Notes: generated by a model not told the origin, from the sequence alone. 64,000 nt of DNA from Gilvimarinus xylanilyticus (GCF_024195295.1 NZ_JAMFTH010000001.1:1054001-1118000); one strand, 5' to 3'. Counted from the first letter of the stretch, positions 53,614 to 63,150 are shown. Translations and numbers: made by a program.

Positions 53614-53626
53614 ATTGCAGTGTCCA
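53598..53626 (-). promoter_or_regulatory. Predicted sigma-70 promoter of ectABC-ask
   Basis: On the minus strand TGGACA and TACTAT are separated by exactly 17 bases. Transcription would start near 53591, about 155 bases before ectA. On the plus strand the same DNA reads TATAGT (53597-53602), a possible -10 for ectR, so the two divergent promoters would overlap. Confidence 0.65.
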
Positions 53627-53710
53627 GACGATGAAGTTTTCGCCCTGCCTTGCCCAAACTCGACCCGAGCGACGCAGGCCCCGTTAAGTAACCCAAAAGG
53701 TAACGATTAC

Positions 53711-54295
53711 ATGGCTTACGCGACAAAATCGCATGTCGGAACACAAAGGTTAGAACTCGAAGCAAATGCTGCTTATAATTTCGCGCATTCCCATCAGAGA
53801 TTGACAATGGATAAGATAGAAGAAGTATTGGTCGCGCTGCGCCGAGTGATTCGTGCCACCGACTTACACTCTAAAAAACTGATCAAAACCGCCAGCGTCA
53901 CTGGCCCCCAACTACTGCTGATGCAGATTCTGCACAACAAAGGGGATATGACCATCAGTGAACTGGCCCGGGATATGAGCCTGTCCCAGGCGACGGTCAC
54001 CACCGTGCTGGACAGACTGGAAAAACGCGAATTAATCACCCGGGTGCGCTCGCAGCAAGACAAGCGCAAGGTCTACCCGCAACTGACTCACAAAGGCAGC
54101 AAAATCCTGGAAAGCGCCCCCACCGCCCTGCAGGATGATTTTGTGCGCCGCTTTAAAAACCTGGATAACTGGGAGCAGAGCATGATTATTGCCTCGCTCC
54201 AGCGAGTAGCGGAAATGATGAATGCCGACCAGCTGGACGCTTCACCCTTTTTGGATATTGGGGCTCTGGACCGGGGCGAAATCGAAAAGGTTTAA
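53711..54295 (+). CDS. ectR: MarR-family regulator of ectoine genes (EctR)
   Basis: A MarR-type winged-helix repressor. The conserved part starts at MDKIEEVLVALRRVIRATDLHSKKLIKTASVTGPQLLLMQILHN and contains the wing region MTISELARDMSLSQATVTTVLDRLEKRELITRVRSQQDKRKVYPQLT. It closely fits EctR of halotolerant bacteria and is divergent from ectA, where EctR represses at low salt. The start is uncertain: ATG at 53711 gives 194 residues, ATG at 53807 gives 162 and matches known EctR better at the N-terminus. An EctR-like site lies in the shared promoter region. Confidence 0.9.
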   Translation: MAYATKSHVGTQRLELEANAAYNFAHSHQRLTMDKIEEVLVALRRVIRATDLHSKKLIKTASVTGPQLLLMQILHNKGDMTISELARDMSLSQATVTTVLDRLEKRELITRVRSQQDKRKVYPQLTHKGSKILESAPTALQDDFVRRFKNLDNWEQSMIIASLQRVAEMMNADQLDASPFLDIGALDRGEIEKV

Positions 54296-54378
54296 CCCTC
54301 CTCCCCACCCCGGCGCCGCCGGGGCTGGCATCCCCCCTCGAATGACCTGATACCAACCTTCACCGTTCGGCCGCCCCC

Positions 54379-54407
54379 TTGCTCCCGACGGATTTCGCGC
54401 GCATAAT
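54379..54407 (+). promoter_or_regulatory. Predicted promoter of the imuA-imuB-dnaE2 operon
   Basis: TTGCTC and CATAAT are separated by 17 bases. The -10 is good and the -35 weak. The LexA box begins four bases after the -10 and covers the predicted start site. Confidence 0.65.
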
Positions 54408-54410
54408 AAA

Positions 54411-54426
54411 CTGTACATCCATACAG
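54411..54426 (+). promoter_or_regulatory. LexA box before imuA
   Basis: CTGTACATCCATACAG is a perfect CTGT-8-ACAG palindrome frame for LexA binding, 14 bases before the imuA ATG. It overlaps the predicted transcription start, so LexA would block the whole operon until DNA damage. Confidence 0.92.
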
Positions 54427-54439
54427 TATTTTGCGCCAT

Positions 54440-55123
54440 ATGATCCCCGACAGCCTTCTTTCTACCTTGGCTCGCCAAGGCCACATACGCCAGGGGCGAC
54501 AGTTAATGCCTCCGGCGCCCGGTATTGATTCCGGTTACCCGGCATTAAACCGCCTACTGGGTGGTGGCTTGCCAGAATACGGGGTGTGTCGGCTAAAGGC
54601 GACGGCGGGTATCGGCGAGATTCGCTTGCTGTTGCCTTATTTAACCCGCCGCGCTGTGGACTCGAGCCTGGTGGTTTTAATCAACCCACCGGGACGCCCT
54701 CAGGCCGACTTCTGGCGCAAGTTCGGCCCGGCCCCCGCAAAAGTGCTCAATCTTATGATTCCAGATCGCCGGGACCTTTTATGGTGCCTGCAGCAATGCC
54801 TGCAAAGCGGTTGCTGCAGCGCCGTGTTGGTGTGGGACTGCGACATAGAAACCCGGCACTGCAAACAACTGCAGCACGCCGCTTACGCTGGCAACAGCTG
54901 CCTGTGGCTGATCGGGGATCAAACACTGAGCTCTATTCCTTTAACTCTGAGCCTAAGTGCTAGCCCGCTTGCCCGAGGTATTCGGGTTTGGGTCACTAAA
55001 CGCAAAGGCGGCTGGCCCGCCGGCCCAGTGGATATAAAGTGGCAAGATCGCTGGCCCGATTTTTATCCCGCCGTTGGGCACAGCTGCCAACCAGGCTCCC
55101 GCTTTGGGGAGCTGGGTTATTAA
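54440..55123 (+). CDS. imuA: ImuA, SulA/RecA-like mutagenesis protein
   Basis: First gene of the SOS mutagenesis cassette. A 227-residue RecA/SulA-like protein. The ATG at 54440 is used; a TTG nine bases upstream is less likely. The family start is PGIDSGYPALNRLLGGGLPEYGVCRLKA; the RecA-like fold is seen in TAGIGEIRLLLPYLT (a degenerate Walker A), VVLINPPGRPQADFWRKFG and SGCCSAVLVWDCDIE. The Walker A lacks the usual GKT, as in many ImuA proteins. It binds or regulates ImuB/RecA in other species. imuB follows after three bases. Confidence 0.9.
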   Translation: MIPDSLLSTLARQGHIRQGRQLMPPAPGIDSGYPALNRLLGGGLPEYGVCRLKATAGIGEIRLLLPYLTRRAVDSSLVVLINPPGRPQADFWRKFGPAPAKVLNLMIPDRRDLLWCLQQCLQSGCCSAVLVWDCDIETRHCKQLQHAAYAGNSCLWLIGDQTLSSIPLTLSLSASPLARGIRVWVTKRKGGWPAGPVDIKWQDRWPDFYPAVGHSCQPGSRFGELGY

Positions 55124-55126
55124 GCC

Positions 55127-56512
55127 GTGACCGAGGCTAGCTGGTTATACCTGCACTTTCCCCGTTTACAGCTCGAGTGCCAGCCTACGAGCGAGGCGCC
55201 TCTGGCAGTCGTCTGCCCGCAAAGCCTAAAGATTAGGCAAAGCAACCAGGCGGCCCAGGCCCAGGGGGTATACACGGGAATAGGGTTTGCGCTGGCCTGC
55301 ACCCTGTGTGACCGATTACAGGTACAGCCCTATCGACGTGAAAAAGAAGTTCACGCGCTACATCAATTAGCCCATAGCCTGTACCAGCAAAGCGCGATTA
55401 TCAATCTATTTGCCCCCCAGGGGCTCGCTTTGCACATTCGCCCCATGCTCACCTATTACGGCAGTTTGTCGGCTTACTGGGAGGCCATAAGGCAGTGCCT
55501 GACGAAAGAAAAAGTCACCTTTTGCGCCGCTACCGCCACTAACCCCTTGGCCGCCAAGGCCTTAGCTACGGCGCAAAAAGCCAATAGCGAAGACCTCGCC
55601 TGCCCCCCGCTAGACACCCTGGCACTGGTTTACAGTGATTTACCCGAAAAGGAGGTTGAACGTTTACACCGGGTGGGCATTGTCACCTTTGGCGATTTAC
55701 GCCAGCTAAGCTTGAGCGAGCTGAGCGTGCGATTCGACAAATCGGTCATTCAGTATATAAAGCAGGTGCTGGGACACAGCCGGGTACAACTTGCCAGCTT
55801 TACCCCCGAAGAATATTTTTATCACTATTGTGAGCTCAACTATGCCAGTAGTAATAGCCACATTATAAGCCAGTGGCTACCTCATCTATTGCAAGATCTG
55901 GAAGTCTATTTGCGTAAGCGCAACCAAGTCACTCAGGCGTTAACCCTCACCCTTTACCACTATCAAGCACCAGAGTCACCGCTAAGAGTAAGTGCCGCCC
56001 AGGGACAGGCCAACGCCTCCATCTGGATGCGCCTGCTGCAGGTGAAACTCGACCAATTGAAGCTGGCACATCCGTTTTACGCTTTTTCGCTTAAAGCGGA
56101 ACCGGGACAGACACTTTCCCCCAAAACCGATTTGTTCGATCAGATGGGCGCCGGTGCTACGGACGACCTCCTTAATCTACTGAAAGCGAGGCTTCCTTCC
56201 AGCGCTTTCTTTTGGCCAACCCCCGCCAATGATCACAGGCCTGAATGTAATGCTACAGACACCACCGCCCCAGCAGATAGCACACTGTGTCTGCGACCCG
56301 CTTTTCTATTAGCCCGTCCGCAACCGTTAACCGGCCCTCTATCTATTAACGCCGGACCAGAGCGCATTACCAGTGGCTGGTGGGATCAGCACCCGGTACG
56401 ACGGGATTACTATATGGCCCAAGACAAACGGGGGCGAGAGCTCTGGGTGTACCGGGAACTGATCTCCGGCCCCCAGTCACCCCAGTGGTATTTACACGGA
56501 TACTTCAGCTAA
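55127..56512 (+). CDS. imuB: ImuB, catalytically inactive Y-family polymerase homologue
   Basis: A 461-residue bridge protein of the mutasome. The Y-family fold is visible (WLYLHFPRLQLEC, AAQAQGVYTGIGFALA, VGIVTFGDLRQLSLSELSVRFDKSVIQYIKQVLGHSR), but the acidic metal ligands of active DinB-type enzymes are missing from the first strand (LYLHFPRL where DinB has D-x-D). In other bacteria ImuB binds the beta clamp and recruits DnaE2; the stretch PKTDLFDQ near residue 340 could serve as clamp motif. The start is GTG, three bases after imuA, and dnaE2 follows after 38 bases. Confidence 0.93.
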   Translation: MTEASWLYLHFPRLQLECQPTSEAPLAVVCPQSLKIRQSNQAAQAQGVYTGIGFALACTLCDRLQVQPYRREKEVHALHQLAHSLYQQSAIINLFAPQGLALHIRPMLTYYGSLSAYWEAIRQCLTKEKVTFCAATATNPLAAKALATAQKANSEDLACPPLDTLALVYSDLPEKEVERLHRVGIVTFGDLRQLSLSELSVRFDKSVIQYIKQVLGHSRVQLASFTPEEYFYHYCELNYASSNSHIISQWLPHLLQDLEVYLRKRNQVTQALTLTLYHYQAPESPLRVSAAQGQANASIWMRLLQVKLDQLKLAHPFYAFSLKAEPGQTLSPKTDLFDQMGAGATDDLLNLLKARLPSSAFFWPTPANDHRPECNATDTTAPADSTLCLRPAFLLARPQPLTGPLSINAGPERITSGWWDQHPVRRDYYMAQDKRGRELWVYRELISGPQSPQWYLHGYFS

Positions 56513-56550
56513 ACGCTTACCACCCAATCACGAGAAAACCCGAAAAGATT

Positions 56551-59500
56551 ATGTACGCTGAACTTTACTGCCAAAGCAATTACTCCTTTTTGCAGGGGGC
56601 CTCCCACCCGGAAGAGTTAGTATACGAGGCCGCACGGCTCGGTTATCAAAGCATTGCGATTACCGATGAATGCTCAATGGCAGGTGTTGTTAAAGCTTAC
56701 ACCGCTATTAAAGAGCACCGGCTTCCCATCCAATTGATTGTGGGCAGCCTGCTTCACATCGACAACCAACTGAGCCTTATCGCTCTGTGCCCCAATCGTC
56801 GCGCCTACGCTGAACTATGCCGTGTGATTAGCAATGCGCGACGACGCGCTGCTAAAAATCACTATGCCATTTCTCAGTGGGATCTCGCCTCGCTAAAACA
56901 GTGTTTAATCATCTGGCTGCCCTCTCCGCAAAACGAAGACGATTCCTGGGGTATATGGCTTAAAAAACGTCACGGGAATCGACTTTGGATCGGCGCAACA
57001 CGGCATTTACAAAACCGTGATCATCAATACATCAGTAGCGCTCAGCATCTTTCTAAAAAGTTAGACATTCCCCTCACCGCGTGTGGCGGCGTGTTAATGC
57101 ACTGCGCCCAGAGACTGCCGTTGCAACATGTGCTAAGCGCAAGGCGACTGGGAACCACCATTGATAAAGCGGGCCGACAACTGTTAAGCAATGCCGAACG
57201 CTGCTTGCGTCCAGTGGCAAAACTAAAAAGACTATTTCCTTCCGAACTTCTGCAAGAGAGCCTGAACATTGCCAATCGCTGTCGGTTTGATTTATCCGAA
57301 CTGCGCTACGAATACCCCACCGAAATCATTCCACCCCACCACACCGCCATAAGTTACCTGCGCGACCGCGTTGCCGAAGGCTGCAATAAACGTTTTGGTA
57401 AATGCCCACCGGAGGATATAAGCCGCACCATTGAAAAAGAACTGGCGCTTATTGAAGAGCTGGATTATGCCCACTTCTTTCTCACTATTGACGATATTGT
57501 GCAGTTCGCGCGTCGAAATAATATTCTCTACCAAGGGCGAGGTTCGGCGGCTAACTCGGTGGTGTGTTACTGCCTGGAAATTACCGCCGTTGACCCGCGC
57601 CATATCGAGGCCCTGTTCGAGCGTTTTATTTCCAAAGAACGCTGTGAACCACCGGATATTGATGTCGACTTTGAGCACCAACGACGCGAAGAGGTTATTC
57701 AGTATATTTACCAAAAATACGGTCGCGAACGCGCCGCCCTGGCCGCTACGGTAATCAGCTATCGCTTTAAGAGCGCGCTTAAGGATGTAGGCAAGACTCT
57801 GGGGTTTAGCGAGACCCAAGTCAACTTTTTTACGCAAAACATCGACACCCGGGACAAATACCACAGCTGGCAAGAGCAATTAATGACCTTGGGAGTCAAT
57901 CGAGACGCCCAGGCAAGCCAACACCTTATTCGCCTGACTCAAGAGCTTATGGGCTTTCCCCGACACCTATCCCAACATGTGGGCGGCTTTGTCATTTCCC
58001 GCGGCCCCCTGTACGAACTGGTCCCCATCGAAAATGCTGCCATGGCCGAGCGCACCGTTATTCAATGGGATAAAGACGACTTAGAATCTTTGGGACTGCT
58101 TAAAGTGGATGTTCTTGCCCTGGGAATGCTGAGCGCCATTCGCAAAACCCTGGAGCTGATTAAAACCCACCACCACCAAAACCTGAGCCTGGCTCAGATT
58201 ACCGCGCAGATGAATGATCAAAATGTTTACGCCGATATGCATAAAGCCGACACCGTGGGAGTCTTCCAGATAGAGTCACGTGCGCAAATGACCATGTTGC
58301 CGCGTTTAAAGCCGCGCACCTACTACGACTTGGTGATACAAATTGCCATTGTGCGTCCGGGCCCCATTAAGGGCGGCATGGTCACTCCCTATTTAAACCG
58401 CCGCCAGGGTTTGGAAACGCCCAGTTACCCCTCCGCCACCTTAAAAAAAGTGCTGCAAAGAACCTTGGGTGTGCCTATTTTTCAAGAACAGGTGATAAAG
58501 CTTGCCATGGTCGCGGCGGGTTTTACCGGCGGCGAGGCCGATCAGCTACGCCGTGCCATGGGCAGCTGGGGCAAGTCCGGAAAACTTCTCGCTTTTCGGG
58601 ACAAGCTGGTGCGCGGCATGATTGCCAGAGGCTACCAAGAAGCCTTTGCAGAACAGCTATTCGAACAAATTCTGGGGTTTGGCGAATACGGCTTTCCCGA
58701 ATCTCATTCGGCAAGCTTTGCCCTATTGGCCTATGCCTCGGCCTGGCTCAAACACTATTATCCAGCCGCCTTTTACTGCGCCCTGCTTAACAGTCAACCA
58801 ATGGGGTTTTACTCGGCATCACAATTGTGCCAGGACGCTCAGCGTCACGACTGCCCCATTTTGCCTGTGTGTGTAAATCACTCACAATTCGATCACACCC
58901 TGGAAGCCACAGAGCGGGGGTTGGGTGTGCGCTTGGGATTTTGTCAGGTAAAAGGGTTTAGCCCCCAGGACGGCGATACATTAGTCACTCAGCGTAAAAG
59001 GCCCTTCACTCAGATACAACAAATAGCGGAATTGGGCCTGGATCATACGTCCCTCAATGCTCTGGCCAGCGCCAATGCGTTTGCCTGCTTTAAAGACAAC
59101 CGCTATAAGGCGCGCTGGGCATTAATGGAGCAGCGCCGTTCTGGTCTGTTTTCCGAGCCGTCTCGCTCTACCCTTAATACCGAGCCCGGCATTAAAGACG
59201 AACTGCTGGAAGACTACCAAAGCCTTGGCCTGAGTCTTGAACTACACCCCATTGAGCTGCTGGAAAGTGAAGGCCTGCTGGATGCTTTTACCCATGCGGC
59301 CGATTTACGCCAGTGTCGCCACGGTGCGGTGGTGGCAGTTGCGGGCGTCGTTACCGGGCGCCAAAGACCCGGAACGGCCGGAGGCATTACCTTTATGACT
59401 CTGGAAGATCACACGGGCAATAGCAATGTGATTGTCTGGGCGGCTACTGCGAGTGCGCAAAAAAAAGCTTTTTACGCCTCGCGCTTACTTTTTATTAAAG

Positions 59501-59607
59501 GCACGGTAGAGCACGCCGAGGGAGTTACCCATGTGATTGCGGGCAAACTAACGGACATTAGCCACTGTCTGGAAAAACTTAACAGCCGCTCGCGGGACTT
59601 TCATTAA
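56551..59607 (+). CDS. dnaE2: Error-prone DNA polymerase DnaE2
   Basis: A 1018-residue C-family polymerase for translesion synthesis. I start at the ATG at 56551 (MYAELYCQSNYSFLQGASHPEELVYEAARLGYQSIAITDECSMAGVV), where the PHP domain begins; the longer upstream frame lies inside imuB. The PHP metal ligand usually His after AEL is tyrosine here. The polymerase part has YQGRGSAANSVVCYCLEIT, PPDIDVDFEHQRREEVI near residue 370 with the catalytic aspartates, and GFPESHSASFALLAYASAWLKHYYP. The OB fold is near the end (VVAVAGVVTGRQRPGTAGGITFMTLEDHTG). It is under LexA control and convergent with dnaE. Confidence 0.96.
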   Translation: MYAELYCQSNYSFLQGASHPEELVYEAARLGYQSIAITDECSMAGVVKAYTAIKEHRLPIQLIVGSLLHIDNQLSLIALCPNRRAYAELCRVISNARRRAAKNHYAISQWDLASLKQCLIIWLPSPQNEDDSWGIWLKKRHGNRLWIGATRHLQNRDHQYISSAQHLSKKLDIPLTACGGVLMHCAQRLPLQHVLSARRLGTTIDKAGRQLLSNAERCLRPVAKLKRLFPSELLQESLNIANRCRFDLSELRYEYPTEIIPPHHTAISYLRDRVAEGCNKRFGKCPPEDISRTIEKELALIEELDYAHFFLTIDDIVQFARRNNILYQGRGSAANSVVCYCLEITAVDPRHIEALFERFISKERCEPPDIDVDFEHQRREEVIQYIYQKYGRERAALAATVISYRFKSALKDVGKTLGFSETQVNFFTQNIDTRDKYHSWQEQLMTLGVNRDAQASQHLIRLTQELMGFPRHLSQHVGGFVISRGPLYELVPIENAAMAERTVIQWDKDDLESLGLLKVDVLALGMLSAIRKTLELIKTHHHQNLSLAQITAQMNDQNVYADMHKADTVGVFQIESRAQMTMLPRLKPRTYYDLVIQIAIVRPGPIKGGMVTPYLNRRQGLETPSYPSATLKKVLQRTLGVPIFQEQVIKLAMVAAGFTGGEADQLRRAMGSWGKSGKLLAFRDKLVRGMIARGYQEAFAEQLFEQILGFGEYGFPESHSASFALLAYASAWLKHYYPAAFYCALLNSQPMGFYSASQLCQDAQRHDCPILPVCVNHSQFDHTLEATERGLGVRLGFCQVKGFSPQDGDTLVTQRKRPFTQIQQIAELGLDHTSLNALASANAFACFKDNRYKARWALMEQRRSGLFSEPSRSTLNTEPGIKDELLEDYQSLGLSLELHPIELLESEGLLDAFTHAADLRQCRHGAVVAVAGVVTGRQRPGTAGGITFMTLEDHTGNSNVIVWAATASAQKKAFYASRLLFIKGTVEHAEGVTHVIAGKLTDISHCLEKLNSRSRDFH

Positions 59608-59635
59608 CGGTATGTCAACATTAACGGTATGCCAA
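59602..59635 (+). repeat. 17-bp tandem duplication at the dnaE2 stop codon
   Basis: Two adjacent copies of CATTAACGGTATG(T/C)CAA differ at one base. The first copy carries the last His codon and the stop of dnaE2. Together they fill the gap to the convergent dnaE stop. Confidence 0.85.
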
Positions 59636-59641
59636 AAGTTA

Positions 59642-62600
59642 TTAGCGATACTGTAACTTAACGCTGTCCATACCGTATTCATTGCGCAATCGCTGTAGCA
59701 GTTCATCTTCCGGACGCACACCCCAGTCGCTGCCCAGTACCAGCTCACATCGGGCATCCGAGCGCTGATAGTCAATAACCACCGGGCACACGCCGTCGCG
59801 ATACGGTTCAAGGCAATTTTTTAGCTGAGCATTAAACCCGGCGCTTAAACCGCTACCCTGAAGGGTTAAGCGCAGCGCACGGGCTTTTTCTTGCCGTGCT
59901 TCGGCCAAGTTTTTAATACTGTCGGCACGCATCTTTAACGAATTGTTGTAGTCGTCATGGCTTACTTGCCCCTCGACCAACAACAGTGCGTCTTTGACTA
60001 AAAGCTCGCGAAACTCGGTAAAAGTGTCGGCGAACACCGCAATTTCAATTCGTCCCGTGCGATCATCCAGGGTAATAAACGCCATGGTATCGCCGCGTTT
60101 GGTTTTCATGGTGCGCGAGGCAACCACTAGTCCCCCGATACGCTGGGCTTTTTTGTCCGGCTGCAAATTGGAAATACGGCAGGAAACCAAATGCTGTATT
60201 TCGTGTTCGTATTCATCAATGGGGTGACCTGTCAGGTACAAACCCAAGGTGTCGTTTTCGGCCTGTAAGCGCTCTTTCATCGACCAGGCGTGAACCCGCG
60301 AGAACTCCCGGTAGGCGTCTTCGGTTTCCGTAGCGACGGGAACCACATCGCCAAACAAATCCACCATTCCGGCACTGGCGTTGGCAGCACTTTGCTCGGC
60401 GGCCTTTACCGCTTCGCCAATCGCCGAAAACATAACCGCGCGGTCTTTATCCAGCTCGATGCCGGGGCCTAAATTATCGGCCGCACCCGAGCGAATTAAC
60501 GCCTCCAGTGCGCGCTTATTAACCTTTTTAGGGTCAATACGGGCACAAAAATCAAATAAGTTTTGGAAGGGGCCACCTTCATTGCGCGCACTGATAATAC
60601 TTTCGACCGGCCCCTCGCCCAATCCCTTAATCGCACCCAAGCCATAAATGACATTATTGTCGTCATCCACCGTAAATTTCAGCTCGCCGCGGTTCACATC
60701 CGGCGGTAAAAGCGTGAGCCCCATGGTGCGACACTCTTCAATAAAGGTCACCACCTTGTCGGTTTTATCCATGTCCGAGCTCATGGTGGCGGCCATAAAG
60801 TGCGCCGGATAATGCGCTTTTAGCCAGGCGGTCTGATAGGACACCAATGCATAGGCCGCCGAGTGAGACTTGTTAAAACCATAGCCGGCAAACTTTTCCA
60901 CCAGGTCGAAAATCTTCATCGCCAAGTCGGGGTCAATGCCCTTGCCTTTAGCGCCTTCTTTAAAGATTTCGCGCTGCTTGGCCATCTCTTCGAGTTTCTT
61001 TTTACCCATGGCGCGACGCAACAAATCGGCACCACCCAAGCTGTAGCCCGCCAACTCCTGGGCAATCTGCATCACCTGCTCCTGATACACGATAACCCCA
61101 TAGGTGGGCTTCAGTATCGGCTCCAGGCACTTGTGCTGATATTTAGCATCCGGATAGGCAACTTCGGCCTGGCCGTGCTTGCGGTTCACAAAGTCGGTTA
61201 CCATACCCGAATCCAGCGGACCGGGACGGAACAGCGCCACCAGGGCGATCATATCTTCCAGGTTGTCAGGCTTGAGACGCTTAATCAAATCCTTCATGCC
61301 GCGCGATTCGAGCTGGAAGACGGCCGTGGTTTCCGCGCGCTTTAGCAGGGCAAAGGTTTTGCCATCTTGCAGATCGATGGCGTTGATATCCAAAGGTTCT
61401 TGTGAAGCCTTTACCCGCTGGGCGTTAATCATCTCCATCGCCCAGTCGATAATGGTTAAGGTGCGCAACCCCAAAAAGTCGAATTTAACCAGACCGGCCT
61501 CTTCGACATCGTTCTTGTCATACTGGGTTACCAAGCCCTTACCAGATTCATCGCAATACAGCGGTGAAAAATCCGTTAATTTATTGGGCGCAATCACCAC
61601 CCCACCGGCGTGTTTACCCACGTTACGGGTTAAGCCCTCAAGCTTAACCGCCATCTCCCAAATTTCCTGGGCGTCGCCATCGGTATCCAGCATTTCCCGC
61701 AACTGGTCCACTTCTTCCAGGGCCTGCTTCAAGGTCATACCCGGTGTCGGGGGAATCAGTTTTGAGAGCTTATCTGCCAAACCATAAGACTTACCCAGCA
61801 CCCGGGCCACATCGCGCACCACCGCTTTAGCGGCCATAGTTCCGAAGGTAATAATCTGGCTGACCGCTTCGCGGCCGTAGGTATCGGCCACATAGCTAAT
61901 CACCCTGTCGCGGTTTTCCATGCAGAAGTCCACATCGAAATCCGGCATAGAAACCCGCTCGGGGTTCAGGAAACGCTCGAACAGCAAATCGTACTGCAGC
62001 GGGTCCAGGTCGGTAATTTTGAGCGAGTAAGCCACCAGAGAGCCTGCACCCGAACCACGCCCGGGACCGACTGGAATACCGTTATCCTTGGCCCACTGAA
62101 TAAAGTCCATTACAATCAGAAAGTAGCCGGGAAACCCCATCTGCAGAATGATATCCAGCTCAAAGCGCAGGCGCTTTTCGTAAAGCGCTTTTTGCTCCTG
62201 ATAATCCGCTTGGTTTTTATCTAAAATCCACTCTAACCGGTCATAAAGGCCATCAAAACAGACTTTCTCGAAGAAGTCGTTCTCGGTCATTCCCTCGGGA
62301 ATAGGGTATTGCGGCAGAAAATATTCACCCAGATGAATATTAACCGTGCAGCGTTTAGCGATTTCAACGGAGTTTTGCAGAGCTTCCGGGATATCGCTGA
62401 ACAACTCCTGCATCTCTTCGCCCGAGCGCAAATACTGCTGTTCGCTGTAGCGCTTTTCGCGGCGGGGATCATCGAGCGTGCGGCCCTCGGAAATACAAAC
62501 CCGCGCTTCATGCACTTCAAAGTCATCCGCCTTTAAAAAGCGAACGTCATTGGTTGCCACCACCGGGCATTGAAAACGCGCCGATAAATCAATGGCCGAG

Positions 62601-63145
62601 TGCAGGTAGCTTTCTTCGTATTCGCGGCCGGTGCGTTGCAGTTCGAGATAAAAACGCCCGGGAAATTGCGACATCCAATACTGCAAATCATCGGCGGCCT
62701 GCGCTTTACGGCCCGATAAAAGCGACATGCCCACTTCGCCCAACCGACCACCTGACAGAGCGATTACACCCTCAGTGTATTCCTCAATCCAGGAACGCTG
62801 CACATAGGCGATGCCCTGCTGCTGCCCCTGCTGGTAGGCGCGAGAAATCAGGGCAATAATATTTTTATAGCCTTCATCGTTCATTGCCAGCAATGTAATT
62901 AAAGTAGGCTTGCTCTCGCTGTCGGCACCGGCGATTAAAAAATCACTGCCCGCAATGGGTTTAATACCCTGCCCCTGCATGGCTTTGTAAAATTTTATCA
63001 GGCCGTAAAAGTTTGTTTGATCCGTAATCGCACAGGCAGGCATCCCCAACTCGGCTAAGCGAGCCGTCAGGGGTTTGATTCGAATAATACTGTCCGACAG
63101 AGAATACTCTGTGTGCAGGCGCAGATGAACAAATGATACCGACAT
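59642..63145 (-). CDS. dnaE: DNA polymerase III alpha subunit
   Basis: Replicative polymerase subunit of 1167 residues. The PHP domain opens with FVHLRLHTEYSLSDSIIRI and ITDQTNFYGLIKFYKA. The polymerase core shows VGPGRGSGAGSLVAYSLKITDLDPLQYDLLFERFLNPERVSMPDFDVDFCMENRDRVI, with the catalytic aspartates near residue 400, and FNKSHSAAYALVSYQTAWLKAHYP. The OB fold (IGGLVVASRTMKTKRGDTMAFITLDDRTGRIEI) and a C-terminal domain for tau are present. It follows rnhB by five bases, as in E. coli. accA, the usual next gene, is replaced by the convergent dnaE2 cassette. Confidence 0.98.
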   Translation of the reverse strand: MSVSFVHLRLHTEYSLSDSIIRIKPLTARLAELGMPACAITDQTNFYGLIKFYKAMQGQGIKPIAGSDFLIAGADSESKPTLITLLAMNDEGYKNIIALISRAYQQGQQQGIAYVQRSWIEEYTEGVIALSGGRLGEVGMSLLSGRKAQAADDLQYWMSQFPGRFYLELQRTGREYEESYLHSAIDLSARFQCPVVATNDVRFLKADDFEVHEARVCISEGRTLDDPRREKRYSEQQYLRSGEEMQELFSDIPEALQNSVEIAKRCTVNIHLGEYFLPQYPIPEGMTENDFFEKVCFDGLYDRLEWILDKNQADYQEQKALYEKRLRFELDIILQMGFPGYFLIVMDFIQWAKDNGIPVGPGRGSGAGSLVAYSLKITDLDPLQYDLLFERFLNPERVSMPDFDVDFCMENRDRVISYVADTYGREAVSQIITFGTMAAKAVVRDVARVLGKSYGLADKLSKLIPPTPGMTLKQALEEVDQLREMLDTDGDAQEIWEMAVKLEGLTRNVGKHAGGVVIAPNKLTDFSPLYCDESGKGLVTQYDKNDVEEAGLVKFDFLGLRTLTIIDWAMEMINAQRVKASQEPLDINAIDLQDGKTFALLKRAETTAVFQLESRGMKDLIKRLKPDNLEDMIALVALFRPGPLDSGMVTDFVNRKHGQAEVAYPDAKYQHKCLEPILKPTYGVIVYQEQVMQIAQELAGYSLGGADLLRRAMGKKKLEEMAKQREIFKEGAKGKGIDPDLAMKIFDLVEKFAGYGFNKSHSAAYALVSYQTAWLKAHYPAHFMAATMSSDMDKTDKVVTFIEECRTMGLTLLPPDVNRGELKFTVDDDNNVIYGLGAIKGLGEGPVESIISARNEGGPFQNLFDFCARIDPKKVNKRALEALIRSGAADNLGPGIELDKDRAVMFSAIGEAVKAAEQSAANASAGMVDLFGDVVPVATETEDAYREFSRVHAWSMKERLQAENDTLGLYLTGHPIDEYEHEIQHLVSCRISNLQPDKKAQRIGGLVVASRTMKTKRGDTMAFITLDDRTGRIEIAVFADTFTEFRELLVKDALLLVEGQVSHDDYNNSLKMRADSIKNLAEARQEKARALRLTLQGSGLSAGFNAQLKNCLEPYRDGVCPVVIDYQRSDARCELVLGSDWGVRPEDELLQRLRNEYGMDSVKLQYR

Positions 63146-63150
63146 AAACT

